DNA of 64,000 nucleotides from positions 620,001-684,000 of the forward strand of contig CAXYDR010000001.1 of the NCBI GenBank assembly GCA_964276095.1. The letters run 5' to 3'. The notes under the pieces are model-generated. The model worked only from the letters and a program-made list of their open reading frames with translations, was not told where the DNA came from and made no database searches. The translations under genes were made by a program, and so were the position numbers. Numbering within the stretch: position 1 is the stretch's first letter; each line of letters opens with the position of its first letter. Positions 7,544 through 17,199 of this stretch are shown here, piece after piece. This stretch comes from GCA-2733415 sp964276095 (GTDB lineage: Bacteria > Bacteroidota > Bacteroidia > Flavobacteriales > Flavobacteriaceae).

Positions 7544-10500
7544 TTGTTGTTTTTATTGTTGGGGATATTAGTATCACTACCTTATGTACAAACACAATTA
7601 GGTAAAAAAGTAACAAAATCTCTTAATAAAGAATACAATACAAATATCAATGTTGGTAGAGTAGGTATAAATATTTTTTCTGGAGATGTTGCTTTAAAAA
7701 ATATTTATATTGAAGATCATCATAAAGATACATTAGCTTATATAGGCGCATTAAATACATCTATACTTGATTTTAAAGAGTTAAGAGAAGGTGATTTACT
7801 ATTTGATGCAATTGAAATTGATGAATTAGATTTTATTATTAAAACCTATAAAGGAGAAACAGAAACAAGTTTGGATGTGTTCATTGCAAGTTTTGATGAA
7901 AAAAAACCAAAGCCTAAAACATCACCATCGTCATTTTTAATGACAGCAAATAGTGTTGCAATAGAAAATAGTAGATTTAGATTTATTGACGATAATATAG
8001 ATACACCTAAAATATTAGACTTTAAAAATCTAAATATTAGCGGTAATACATTGTCTATTAATGGGCCAAATGTAAATGTATCAATAACAGATGCAAATAT
8101 GTTAGATCACCGTGGAGTTCAAATAACTCAACTTGCTGCTGACTTTACATATTCACTTACTCAAATGCGTTTTGATAATATTGATTTAAAAACTAATTCA
8201 TCAGCTATATTTGGTGAATTAGTTTTTGACTATAAGCGCTCTGACTTTTCTGATTTCAATAACAAGGTTAAATTAAAAGCCTTTTTTAAGAATTCAAGTA
8301 TTGCTTATACCGATTTAAATGCATTTTATAATGAATTTGGCCAAGATGCAGCTCTGTTTACAACAAATGTTACTGGAACTTTGAACGATTTAAGATTTCC
8401 TAATCTTAAATTAAAAACATTAAATAATACTGAAGTTGATGGTGATCTAACTTTTAAAAATTTATTATCCAAAAATGCAGATGATTTTAAATTAATAGCA
8501 GGCTTTAATAACTTAAAATCTACCTATACGGATTTAAAAAACATGTTACCTGGTTTGCTAGGTAGATCTCTTCCGTCAACCTTTAGAAACATTGGAGTAT
8601 TTTCTGCAACAGGAAATGCTGTGGTAACTAGTCAATACATTGATACGGATGTTGTAGTAGAAAGTGCTATTGGAGCTATAAATGCAAAAATACTATTGTC
8701 GGATATTGAAGATATTGACAACGCCAAGTATAAAGGAGAAACTCAATTCACAAAATTCGATTTTGGAAAATTATTACAAGAGGATAGTTTAGGTTCTGCT
8801 TCATTTCAAGCTGATGTAGATGGGCAAGGTTTTACCTTGGCAAATTTAAACACCTTGGTAAAAGGAAATATCTCTGCTATTGAAATTAATAATTATACAT
8901 ATCACAATGTTTCTATTTTAGGGGAAATTCAGCAAAAAATATTTAATGGTAATCTAGTTTCAAAAGATGAAAACTTACAGTTAACTTTTGACGGACTGAT
9001 AGATATGTCGTCTAAAATTGATGTATACGATTTTAAAACATCTATAGCTTTTGCAGATTTTAATAAAATCAATTTAGTAAAAAGAGATGCAATTTCAATA
9101 TTTAAAGGAGATGTTGAAATGAAAATGAAAGGATCAAGTATAAATGATGCTTTTGGGGAAATTCTATTTAAAAATACGCATTATAACAATCAGAACGATA
9201 AATTCTATTTTAAAGATTTTAAGTTGAGTTCTTCATTCGATGAACAAAATATAAGAACGATTACAGTAAATTCTCCTGATGTTATTACAGGTAAAATTGT
9301 GGGTAAATTTAAGTTTGAAGAACTACTTTCTTTAGCAGAAAATGATTTAGGAAGTATATATACCAATTACAACCCTATTAAAGTAGCTGATGGTCAGTTT
9401 TTTGATTTCAATATAAAAATAGAAAATAAACTTACTCAAATATTTTATTCTGATATCGTTATAGATAAACAAGCAACCTTTAAAGGACGAGTGTCAAGTA
9501 ATGAAAAAGAATTTAAGTTGAATTTTAAATCTCCGAAAATATCTTATCAAGATAATGTGTTTGATAACGTAAATATTCAGTTAGATAATGCCAATCCTTT
9601 TTATAATGCATATGTTAGAATTAAAGATGTTAAAACTAATTTTTATGATGTTTCAGAGTTTAACTTAGTAAACAAAACAATAAGTGATACATTGTTTTTT
9701 AGAACGGAATTTAAAGGAGGTAAGCAAAGAGAAGATGACTATAAATTAAACTTATATCATACAATCAATAAAGACAATAAATCTGTAATTGGTTTTAAAA
9801 AATCAAAATTAAAGATTAATGATTATGAATGGTTTATCAATGAGTTAAATGATAAAAAGAGTAAAGTTGTTTTTGATAAAAAATTTAAGGATGTAACTTT
9901 AGAGCGGTTTATTGTCAGTCATAACTCAGAGTTTTTAAAATTATATGGTGAATTACATGGTGATAAAGAGAAGAGCGTAAATTTAGATATCAATGAAGTT
10001 AAATTGTCTAAGCTATTGCCAGAAATTAAGCATTTTAAATTCAAGGGAATTGCAGATGGAAAACTAAAATTATTACAAGAAAAAGGAGTGTATAAGCCAA
10101 TTGCTGGAGTTGAAATAGCTGATTTCAATATCAATAATCTTAAGTTAGGCTTTTTTAAATTGAATATAGAAGGCGATGATGAATTTAATAAATACCATAT
10201 AAATTCAAGTATTGAAAATGAAACACTAAAATCATTAAATGCTATTGGTTATGTTGATTTTTCTACAGAAAATCCGTATTTAAATTTAGATGTAGACTTA
10301 AATCAATTAGACCTATCATTTTTTAGTGATTTAGGAGATGATGTAATAACAAATATTAGAGGGTTAGTTTCTGGTAAAACAAAACTTTTTGGAGATTATG
10401 ATAACCCGGATTTTATTGGGACTTTATCTTTAGATGAGGCTGGATTAAGAATTCCATATTTAAATGTAGACTTTGATTTTGAAAATGGCGCAAAAATTAG

Positions 10501-11974
10501 TTTAAAAAACAGGCGATTTATTTGCGATAATATTGCAATCCTTGACACCAAATACTATACTTCTGGTCGTTTAAACGGTTTTGTGGCTCATAATTATTTT
10601 ACTGATTGGGAATTAGGATTAAAAATATCAACAGATAACTTATTGGTATTAGATAAAGAGCAAGAAGAAGAATCATTATACTATGGTAAAGCGTTTATTT
10701 CCGGAACAGCAGAATTACTTGGTCCCACAAGTGAGCTATTGGTTAGGGTAAATGCAAGTACAAATAAAGGGACGGTATTTAAAATACCAATAAGTGATTC
10801 GGAATCTGTAGGTGATAATTCTTTTATTAAAACAGTTTCAAAATATGACAGATTAAATCAAACTCAACTTGAGGCTAATTTACCAGATGATATTAGTGGT
10901 TTGGAATTAGAATTTGACTTAGATGTAACTCCAGATGCTGAAATTGAAATAGTACTTGATCAAGAGGCAGGGAGTGTGTTAAAAGGAAGAGGTTCGGGGT
11001 TGATGCGTATTGAAATCAATACCAATGATAAGTTTAATATGTATGGCGATTTTATCGTAAGCGACGGAACATACAATTTTGTATATGGTAACAATTTCTT
11101 ACAAGGTGGCTTTATTGAGAAACGCTTTAATGTAAAACCAGGAGGAACAATAAATTGGGATGGTAACCCATATAAAGCGCGTTTAAATATGGATGCAGTA
11201 TATAGTACTACAGCAAATCCTGCGCTATTACTTGATAATCCATCAATAAACCGTAAAATACCAGTTGATGTTGTTATTAGTTTAAATGGAGGGTTGATGC
11301 AGCCAGACGTTGATTTTGATATTCAATTTCCCAAAACTAATTCAGTTGTAAAATCAGAGTTATTGTATAAGTTAGATGATAAGGAGTTTAGGGATAAACA
11401 AGCATTATCATTAGTAACAGCTGGTCAGTTTACTGGCACGTATGCTTATGGCCAAGGAGCAGTAACCGGGAATTTGGTTGAACGTGCTACAAGTTTGGTA
11501 AATAATATGCTAAACAAAGCTGATGATAAGTTCAAGATTGGGTTGAATTATGAACAAGGAGAAAATAATCCGTTAGAAGAGCAGCGAATAGAGGATCGTT
11601 TAGGATTTACAATTTCTACTAAAATTTCTGATAGGATCTTAATTAACGGAAAAGTTGGTATTCCAGTTGGAGGTGTTAGTAAAACGGTTGTTGCAGGTGA
11701 TGTTCAGGTAGAGTTCTTGTTAAATGGTGATGGAACACTTAGGGCAAAAATATTCAATAGAGAAAATGATTTGTCGCAAACTACAACTGCTACAAGTGAG
11801 TTAGGGTATACACAAGGAGTAGGAATATCTTACAAAGTTGATTTTGATGATTTTGAAGAACTAATTCAGAAAATATTTAAAGGTAAAAAGAAAGTTGCCG
11901 AGAAAAAAGCTAAAGAAGAAGAGAGTCCAAGTAGTTTTATAAAAACCCAACCTAAAAAACAACATAGTAATTGA
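7544..11974 (+). CDS. TamB-like translocation and assembly module protein
   Basis: About 1,476 residues or a little more. An N-terminal membrane anchor is followed by a long beta-rich region and the C-terminal TamB domain (DUF490): GSGLMRIEINT, FNMYGDFIVSDGTYNF, GGTINWDGNPYKARLNM, and SELLYKL near the end. TamB spans the periplasm with a beta-taco groove and aids outer-membrane protein or lipid transport with TamA. The start is uncertain: 7544 is a TTG inside the hydrophobic anchor, while the frame stays open upstream to a stop at 7463-7465 and encodes a KKLRKILFRILIILL-like anchor start with no ATG, GTG or TTG. Translation may therefore start at a rare codon between 7466 and 7543. The stop codon lies inside a terminator hairpin. 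Confidence 0.9.
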   Translation: MLFLLLGILVSLPYVQTQLGKKVTKSLNKEYNTNINVGRVGINIFSGDVALKNIYIEDHHKDTLAYIGALNTSILDFKELREGDLLFDAIEIDELDFIIKTYKGETETSLDVFIASFDEKKPKPKTSPSSFLMTANSVAIENSRFRFIDDNIDTPKILDFKNLNISGNTLSINGPNVNVSITDANMLDHRGVQITQLAADFTYSLTQMRFDNIDLKTNSSAIFGELVFDYKRSDFSDFNNKVKLKAFFKNSSIAYTDLNAFYNEFGQDAALFTTNVTGTLNDLRFPNLKLKTLNNTEVDGDLTFKNLLSKNADDFKLIAGFNNLKSTYTDLKNMLPGLLGRSLPSTFRNIGVFSATGNAVVTSQYIDTDVVVESAIGAINAKILLSDIEDIDNAKYKGETQFTKFDFGKLLQEDSLGSASFQADVDGQGFTLANLNTLVKGNISAIEINNYTYHNVSILGEIQQKIFNGNLVSKDENLQLTFDGLIDMSSKIDVYDFKTSIAFADFNKINLVKRDAISIFKGDVEMKMKGSSINDAFGEILFKNTHYNNQNDKFYFKDFKLSSSFDEQNIRTITVNSPDVITGKIVGKFKFEELLSLAENDLGSIYTNYNPIKVADGQFFDFNIKIENKLTQIFYSDIVIDKQATFKGRVSSNEKEFKLNFKSPKISYQDNVFDNVNIQLDNANPFYNAYVRIKDVKTNFYDVSEFNLVNKTISDTLFFRTEFKGGKQREDDYKLNLYHTINKDNKSVIGFKKSKLKINDYEWFINELNDKKSKVVFDKKFKDVTLERFIVSHNSEFLKLYGELHGDKEKSVNLDINEVKLSKLLPEIKHFKFKGIADGKLKLLQEKGVYKPIAGVEIADFNINNLKLGFFKLNIEGDDEFNKYHINSSIENETLKSLNAIGYVDFSTENPYLNLDVDLNQLDLSFFSDLGDDVITNIRGLVSGKTKLFGDYDNPDFIGTLSLDEAGLRIPYLNVDFDFENGAKISLKNRRFICDNIAILDTKYYTSGRLNGFVAHNYFTDWELGLKISTDNLLVLDKEQEEESLYYGKAFISGTAELLGPTSELLVRVNASTNKGTVFKIPISDSESVGDNSFIKTVSKYDRLNQTQLEANLPDDISGLELEFDLDVTPDAEIEIVLDQEAGSVLKGRGSGLMRIEINTNDKFNMYGDFIVSDGTYNFVYGNNFLQGGFIEKRFNVKPGGTINWDGNPYKARLNMDAVYSTTANPALLLDNPSINRKIPVDVVISLNGGLMQPDVDFDIQFPKTNSVVKSELLYKLDDKEFRDKQALSLVTAGQFTGTYAYGQGAVTGNLVERATSLVNNMLNKADDKFKIGLNYEQGENNPLEEQRIEDRLGFTISTKISDRILINGKVGIPVGGVSKTVVAGDVQVEFLLNGDGTLRAKIFNRENDLSQTTTATSELGYTQGVGISYKVDFDDFEELIQKIFKGKKKVAEKKAKEEESPSSFIKTQPKKQHSN

Positions 11975-12000
11975 TTGGTTATTTAATCAATTACTATGTT
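11961..12000. terminator. Bidirectional hairpin terminator between tamB and the symporter gene
   Basis: A perfect 16-base inverted repeat (11961-11976 and 11985-12000) with an 8-base loop. The left arm contains the tamB stop codon (11972-11974). The two flanking genes converge on it, so it likely stops transcription from both sides; the T-tract is weak on the plus side. Confidence 0.7.
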
Positions 12001-12014
12001 GAATAGATGTATTT

Positions 12015-13742
12015 TTAACTAATTTTCTTCCAATTTTTAATTAATAGTAGCCCACATACTAGAGTAAGTATTGCTAATGCTGACGCAAGTATATTTTTTC
12101 CATAGATAAAATACCCTGTAGAAAATAAAAAACTATAAGTTCCAACAACTCCTAAGGTGAAGGCGAGTATTTTATAGTTAATGTTATGAAATTTGCTTTC
12201 AGAATCGAATATCAAAGCATTAAACTTAGTTAAGGTTTCTTCGTTTGTTGGTTGAGTAAGTAAGGTTACAATAATCCATCCAAGGGTTGTTATTACTACT
12301 CCGGTTATTAATTGCCAATGTCCTTCTAACTGAAATAATGGAGTATCTAACTTTCCGTTAACAAAAAATATTAGAGCTATGATAAATGAAATCAGCATAG
12401 CGGCTATTTCACTATATGGATTGATACGGTCCCAAAACCATCTTAAAATAAACAACAACCCTGTACCGGCTCCAATTTGTAATAACAGTTGAAAAACTTC
12501 TTGGGCATCACTCATGTATTTTGAAAGTATTCCGGCGAAAATCATTAATACTACTGTAGATATTCTACCAACAAAAACTTTTTCTTTCTCAGAACTATTT
12601 GGTTTTAAAAAACGGACGTAAAAATCATTTACTATATAAGAGCTTCCCCAATTTAATTGAGTAGAAACTGTACTCATAAAAGCTGCTATTAACGATGTTA
12701 AAACAATCCCGATTAATCCTGCAGGTAAATAAGTCATCATAGCTGCATAAGCAACATCATGTCCTTGCATGTTTTCTGATAAATTAGGAAATGTAGTATT
12801 AATGCTTTCAATGCTTGGGAAAATGACAAGAGAAGCCAATCCAACAATTATCCATGGCCATGGGCGTAAAGCATAGTGTGCAAAATTAAAAAATAAGGTT
12901 GCCCAAGTAGCGTGTTTTTCGTCTTTTGCAGCTAACATTCGTTGAGCAATGTAACCACCACCACCAGGTTCGGCTCCAGGATACCAAGTACTCCACCATT
13001 GTACAGCAAACGGAATTATTAATAAAGTAATAACCGCTTTTGAATCTGAGAAATCTGGTAATATATTTAATTTGTTACTTACATTTGGATGAGTTAATAA
13101 AGCGTCCAAACCACCAATTTCTGGTAAATCTATAATGTAAACAGTAGCCCATACAGAGCCAATCATAGCAATTATAAACTGGATAAAGTCTGTAATTAAA
13201 ACTCCTTTTAAGCCTCCTAAAGCAGAATAAAAAACAATTATCACTCCTGAAATTATTAGCATCGTATCTTGATCAATACCTAAAAGAATATTAGCAATTT
13301 TTGCGCCAGCTAAACAAACACCAGCCATTGTAATAATGTTAAAAATCACACCTAAATAAATAGCTCGAAACCCTCTTAAAAACCCAGCGGATTTCCCTGA
13401 ATATCTTAATTCATAAAATTCCAAATCGGTATTTATACCTGATTTTCTCCACAATTTAGCATAGAAAAATACGGTAAGCATACCTGTTAATAACATAGCC
13501 CACCAAACCCAATTTCCTGAAACACCATTTTCACGTACCAATTGGGTAACTAAACCCGGAGTGTCAGCAGCAAAAGTAGTTGCAACCATTGAAAATCCTA
13601 ATAACCACCATGGCATATTCCTTCCAGATAGAAAAAATGACTCACTACTTTTTCCTGATTGTTTTGCGACAAGAATCCCTATAACTAGTGACAAAATGAA
13701 AAAACCGATGATAATAGCGTAATCTAAAGTTGCTAATTGCAT
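12015..13742 (-). CDS. Sodium:solute symporter (SSS) family transporter
   Basis: 575 residues with about thirteen or more hydrophobic segments. The N-terminus (DYAIIIGFFILSLVIGI) and FFLSGRNMPWWLLG around residues 36-49 match the SSS family start, and YSALGGLKGVLITDFIQF is the family's conserved segment after the Na+ site helix. It should import a small solute with Na+; the substrate is not deducible. The sequence AEPGGGGYIAQRMLAAKDEKHA in the middle is typical of the flavobacterial subgroup. It is divergent from pfkA with 107 bases between start codons and convergent with tamB. Confidence 0.88.
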   Translation of the reverse strand: MQLATLDYAIIIGFFILSLVIGILVAKQSGKSSESFFLSGRNMPWWLLGFSMVATTFAADTPGLVTQLVRENGVSGNWVWWAMLLTGMLTVFFYAKLWRKSGINTDLEFYELRYSGKSAGFLRGFRAIYLGVIFNIITMAGVCLAGAKIANILLGIDQDTMLIISGVIIVFYSALGGLKGVLITDFIQFIIAMIGSVWATVYIIDLPEIGGLDALLTHPNVSNKLNILPDFSDSKAVITLLIIPFAVQWWSTWYPGAEPGGGGYIAQRMLAAKDEKHATWATLFFNFAHYALRPWPWIIVGLASLVIFPSIESINTTFPNLSENMQGHDVAYAAMMTYLPAGLIGIVLTSLIAAFMSTVSTQLNWGSSYIVNDFYVRFLKPNSSEKEKVFVGRISTVVLMIFAGILSKYMSDAQEVFQLLLQIGAGTGLLFILRWFWDRINPYSEIAAMLISFIIALIFFVNGKLDTPLFQLEGHWQLITGVVITTLGWIIVTLLTQPTNEETLTKFNALIFDSESKFHNINYKILAFTLGVVGTYSFLFSTGYFIYGKNILASALAILTLVCGLLLIKNWKKIS

Positions 13743-13783
13743 AAATGTGCTGATAAAATGTTAATATTTTGGCTAAAAATAAT

Positions 13784-13791
13784 CAAATTTA
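13784..13791 (-). promoter_or_regulatory. Possible -7 box (TAAATTTG) of the symporter gene
   Basis: The minus-strand reading TAAATTTG matches TANNTTTG exactly and lies 42 bases upstream of the symporter ATG. No clear -33 TTG is found at the expected distance, so this is a weaker call than the tsaD, lptD and rpsA promoters. Confidence 0.4.
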
Positions 13792-13849
13792 AAAAATGTT
13801 CTGTATTTTTAATTTGATATTTGTTAACAAACATTTTTGAAATTAATTA

Positions 13850-14836
13850 ATGGCAAAAAAGATAAAAAAAATTGGCGTGATGACTTCCGGTGGAGATGCT
13901 CCAGGAATGAACGCCGCAATAAGAGCAGTCGTTAGAGCATGCGCCTATTATGATATCAAATGTATTGGGTATTATAGAGGCTATGAAGGGATGATTGAAA
14001 ATGATTTTATCGAGCTTACCTCAAGAAATGTTAAAAACATTATTAATAGAGGAGGGACAATTTTGAAGTCAGCGAGATCTAAAGAATTTAGAACTATTCA
14101 AGGTAGAAAGCAAGCATATGAAAATCTAAAGAAAGAAAACGTTGATGCTATTGTACTTATTGGAGGTGATGGTACTTTTACTGGTGGCGCATTATTTAGT
14201 AAAGAACATGATATTCCTGTAATTGGGATTCCTGGAACTATTGATAATGATATTTATGGAACTCAGTTTACAATAGGATACGATACAGCATTAAACACAG
14301 TGGTTGAGGCGGTTGATAAAATACGTGACACGGCAAGTTCACATAACAGGTTGTTTTTTATTGAAGTTATGGGCCGTGATGCAGGATTCATAGCGCTAAA
14401 TTCTGGTGTTGGTGCGGGAGCAGAAGAAATTTTAATCCCTGAAGAAGATCAGCCATTAGAGAAATTGATAGAAAGTTTAAGTAGAAGTAGGCAAAACGGA
14501 AAAACTTCAAGTATTGTTGTTGTTGCTGAAGGAGATAAAACTGGTAAAAACGTTTTTGAATTAGCAGAATATGTTAAAGAGAATATGGAAGATTATTCTC
14601 CAAGAGTTACTGTGTTAGGACATTTACAACGTGGTGGTAGCCCAACATGTTCTGATAGAGTTTTAGCAAGTAGATTAGGCGTTAGAGCTGTAGAGTTATT
14701 ATTAGACGGAGAAAAAGATGTAATGGTAGGAATTAGAAATAATCAAATAGTAGCAACTCCTATTATTGAAATAATGCGATGTAAAAATAGCATCAATAAA
14801 GAATTGTTAAGAATTTCAAATATATTATCTGTTTAA
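13850..14836 (+). CDS. pfkA: ATP-dependent 6-phosphofructokinase
   Basis: 328 residues, the usual bacterial PfkA length. Conserved sites are present: TSGGDAPGMN at residues 12-21 (ATP phosphate loop), GGDGTF at about 105-110, PGTIDND at about 128-134 (fructose-6-phosphate and catalytic Asp), and MGRDAG. The Gly in GGDG(T) marks ATP rather than pyrophosphate use. It catalyses the committed step of glycolysis. It is followed 13 bases later by a small membrane protein gene and then gapA, so the three probably form one glycolytic unit. Confidence 0.97.
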   Translation: MAKKIKKIGVMTSGGDAPGMNAAIRAVVRACAYYDIKCIGYYRGYEGMIENDFIELTSRNVKNIINRGGTILKSARSKEFRTIQGRKQAYENLKKENVDAIVLIGGDGTFTGGALFSKEHDIPVIGIPGTIDNDIYGTQFTIGYDTALNTVVEAVDKIRDTASSHNRLFFIEVMGRDAGFIALNSGVGAGAEEILIPEEDQPLEKLIESLSRSRQNGKTSSIVVVAEGDKTGKNVFELAEYVKENMEDYSPRVTVLGHLQRGGSPTCSDRVLASRLGVRAVELLLDGEKDVMVGIRNNQIVATPIIEIMRCKNSINKELLRISNILSV

Positions 14837-14849
14837 AAAAAATAAGTAA

Positions 14850-15137
14850 ATGAAACTAATAACAAATAAGAAGGTGCTTATTGCGGCTATTATAATTACA
14901 ATATACTTTACGTTTCTATTTTTAAATACTTACATTTTTAAGTCTAAAGTAGTTTTAATTGGTGTTTTTCAAGAGTTATTAACCTTACCAATGCTTTTTT
15001 TGCAGTTTGTGGTATTGTTTTTAGCAATAAAAAAATTAGTTAAAAACAAAGCACTACTTAATCCTCAGTTATTATGTGCGTCATTATTAATGTCAGCTTC
15101 AATACTAGTAACTTTAGGTTCATTTTTAATTAATTAA
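14850..15137 (+). CDS. Small three-helix membrane protein of unknown function
   Basis: 95 residues. I do not recognise a family. Three hydrophobic stretches are visible at about 9-30, 34-60 and 74-94, separated by short basic turns (KSK, KKLVKNK), so it is probably an inner-membrane protein. It lies 13 bases after pfkA and 39 before gapA on the same strand, so it is most likely co-expressed with the two glycolytic enzymes. The A-rich ATG context is like its neighbours and base use is not unusual. Confidence 0.7.
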   Translation: MKLITNKKVLIAAIIITIYFTFLFLNTYIFKSKVVLIGVFQELLTLPMLFLQFVVLFLAIKKLVKNKALLNPQLLCASLLMSASILVTLGSFLIN

Positions 15138-15176
15138 ACTACTCAGGTAGTAAATAAAATCAGTGAAAATAATAAT

Positions 15177-16175
15177 ATGATAAAAATAGGAATAAACGGA
15201 TTCGGAAGAATCGGACGCTTAGCTTTTAGAGCGGCAATGAAAAAAGAAAATGTACAAGTAGTAGCAATAAACGATTTATTGGATGTTGATTATCTAGCAT
15301 ATTTATTAAAATATGATTCAGTTCACGGACGTTTTGATGGAACTATTGAAACTAGCGATGGAAAACTTATTGTAAACGGAAATGAAATTAGAATTACAGC
15401 AGAACGTAACCCAGTAAATATTGAATGGAATAAAGTAGGAGCGGAGCATATATTAGAGTGTACTGGTTTTTTTAATACTATTGATAAAGCAAGCTCTCAT
15501 TTAGAAGATAAAGGGGTAAAACGAGTAATACTTTCTGCGCCATCTAAAGATGCGCCTATGTTTGTAATGGGGGTTAATCACACAGATGTAAAATCATCTG
15601 ATAAAATAATTTCTAATGCATCATGTACAACCAATTGTTTAGCACCTTTAGCAAAAGTTATTAATGATAATTTTGGTTTGGAAGAAGGATTAATGACTAC
15701 TGTTCATGCGGCTACTTCTACTCAAAAAACTGTTGATGGACCATCTGGGAAATGGAGCAGAGGTAGAGCGGCAATGAATAATATTATACCAACTACAACT
15801 GGTGCTGCAATAGCTGTTAGTAAAGTTATTCCTGAATTAGAAGGTAAATTAACAGGAATGGCATTCCGAGTACCTACTGCAGATGTTTCTGTGGTAGATT
15901 TGACCTTAAAAACATTAAAGCCAACATCGTTAGATGAGATTAAAGCTGTTGTTAAAGCAGCTTCAGAAAATGAGTTAAAAGGAATTCTTGGTTATGAAAC
16001 TGACCCTTTAGTTTCTCAAGATTTTGTTAGTGATACAAGAACTTCAATTTTTGATGCAGCAGCTTCTATAGAATTGAATAGCAATTTTTTCAAGCTTATT
16101 TCTTGGTATGATAATGAGTTTGGGTATGCGAATAAATTAGTTGATTTAGCGGTGTATTCTGCTAATTTGGATTAA
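15177..16175 (+). CDS. gapA: Type I glyceraldehyde-3-phosphate dehydrogenase
   Basis: 332 residues. The NAD-binding start INGFGRIGR (residues 5-13), AINDLLD with the acidic residue that favours NAD, and the catalytic Cys in SNASCTTNCLAP (around 150) are all present, as are HAATSTQKTVDGPS and the C-terminal WYDNEFGYANKLVDL. It oxidises glyceraldehyde 3-phosphate to 1,3-bisphosphoglycerate. It lies downstream of pfkA and the small membrane protein. A 120-base gap separates it from the kinase gene. Confidence 0.97.
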   Translation: MIKIGINGFGRIGRLAFRAAMKKENVQVVAINDLLDVDYLAYLLKYDSVHGRFDGTIETSDGKLIVNGNEIRITAERNPVNIEWNKVGAEHILECTGFFNTIDKASSHLEDKGVKRVILSAPSKDAPMFVMGVNHTDVKSSDKIISNASCTTNCLAPLAKVINDNFGLEEGLMTTVHAATSTQKTVDGPSGKWSRGRAAMNNIIPTTTGAAIAVSKVIPELEGKLTGMAFRVPTADVSVVDLTLKTLKPTSLDEIKAVVKAASENELKGILGYETDPLVSQDFVSDTRTSIFDAAASIELNSNFFKLISWYDNEFGYANKLVDLAVYSANLD

Positions 16176-16206
16176 TAAGTGATCAGACAAAATTAACTCC
16201 TAGATA

Positions 16207-16237
16207 CTATACTGTGTTGCCAACAGCAAGGTTATAG
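16207..16237 (+). other. Inverted repeat between gapA and the kinase gene
   Basis: Outer arms CTATA (16207-16211) and TATAG (16233-16237) enclose a second stem in which CTGTGTTG pairs with CAACAG around a two-base bulge. No T-tract follows, so it is not a standard terminator. It could stabilise the gapA mRNA end or be a weak attenuator before the kinase gene. Confidence 0.3.
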
Positions 16238-16295
16238 TGACAGGAATGTTGTTTTGTAGAATAATAATGGACAAATAATCATTACAATAGTATAA

Positions 16296-17141
16296 ATGAT
16301 ATTAATAGCAGATAGTGGTTCAACAAAAACCGATTGGGTGTTGGTAAACACACAAAAAAAGATAGTAGTTAAAGCTACCACAAAAGGATTGAATCCAACG
16401 GTTTTTTCAGAATCTGATTTATATACAACAGTTACTGCTAATAAGGCTGTGATGGAGTATGTTGATGATATTTTTGAAGTGTATATTTATGCTGCTGGTT
16501 GTGGTACCGAAAGGCCAAGAAAAAAATTAATTATACTATTAGAAGAAGTTTTTCCAAAAGCTATCATTGTAGTAAAAGAAGATATTTATGCTGCAGCTTT
16601 TGCTGTGTCCAATGGAAAAGAAGGAATTGTTTCAATTTTAGGGACAGGTAGTAATTGTTGTCATTTTGATGGGAAATCTGAAGTAACAAGTAAAATTCCT
16701 TCTTTAGGGTATATGTTAATGGATGATGCATCTGGGAATTATTTCGGAAGAATTCTTCTTAGAGATTTTTTCTATAATAAGATGCCTAAAAAGTTACATG
16801 ATATGTTTCAAGAAGAATTTAATTTATATCCTGATGATGTTAAGCTTAATTTGTATCAAAAATCCCATCCAAATGCTTATTTAGCTCAACATGCTACTTT
16901 TTTAATTAAACATAAAAATGAAGAGTACTGTTCACAAATAATAAATAAAGGGTTTTCGGATTTTATTGAAAACCAAATAACGCAACATGATAGGGTGTAT
17001 GACTTGCCAATACATTTTGTTGGGAGTATTTCTTATTTGTTGCAAGATGAGTTGAAAAAAGTACTAAAATCGTTTCGATTAAATACAGGTAATTTTATCC
17101 AAAAACCAATTGATGATTTAGTTAGCTATCATCTCAAGTAA
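16296..17141 (+). CDS. BadF/BadG-type N-acetylglucosamine kinase-like ATPase
   Basis: 281 residues. The N-terminal MILIADSGSTKTDWVLV is the phosphate-1 motif of the ASKHA superfamily in its BadF/BadG/N-acetylglucosamine kinase branch; ILGTGSNCCHFDG (about 114-126) is the phosphate-2 region, and GYMLMDDASGNYFGRILLRDF follows. It probably phosphorylates an amino sugar such as GlcNAc released from peptidoglycan or chitin, but the substrate is inferred from the family only. It lies 120 bases after gapA and ends at a perfect hairpin terminator shared with ridA. Confidence 0.85.
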   Translation: MILIADSGSTKTDWVLVNTQKKIVVKATTKGLNPTVFSESDLYTTVTANKAVMEYVDDIFEVYIYAAGCGTERPRKKLIILLEEVFPKAIIVVKEDIYAAAFAVSNGKEGIVSILGTGSNCCHFDGKSEVTSKIPSLGYMLMDDASGNYFGRILLRDFFYNKMPKKLHDMFQEEFNLYPDDVKLNLYQKSHPNAYLAQHATFLIKHKNEEYCSQIINKGFSDFIENQITQHDRVYDLPIHFVGSISYLLQDELKKVLKSFRLNTGNFIQKPIDDLVSYHLK

Positions 17142-17190
17142 TTATATAAAAAAAGAGGCTCAAACTAATGAGCCTCTTTTTTTATATAAT
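17141..17190. terminator. Perfect 22-bp bidirectional terminator
   Basis: Arms 17141-17162 and 17169-17190 are exact inverted repeats around a 6-base loop. The core is GAGGCTCA/TGAGCCTC flanked by A-tract and T-tract, giving intrinsic terminators for both the kinase gene (plus) and ridA (minus). Confidence 0.92.
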
Positions 17191-17199
17191 TCTAATTTT

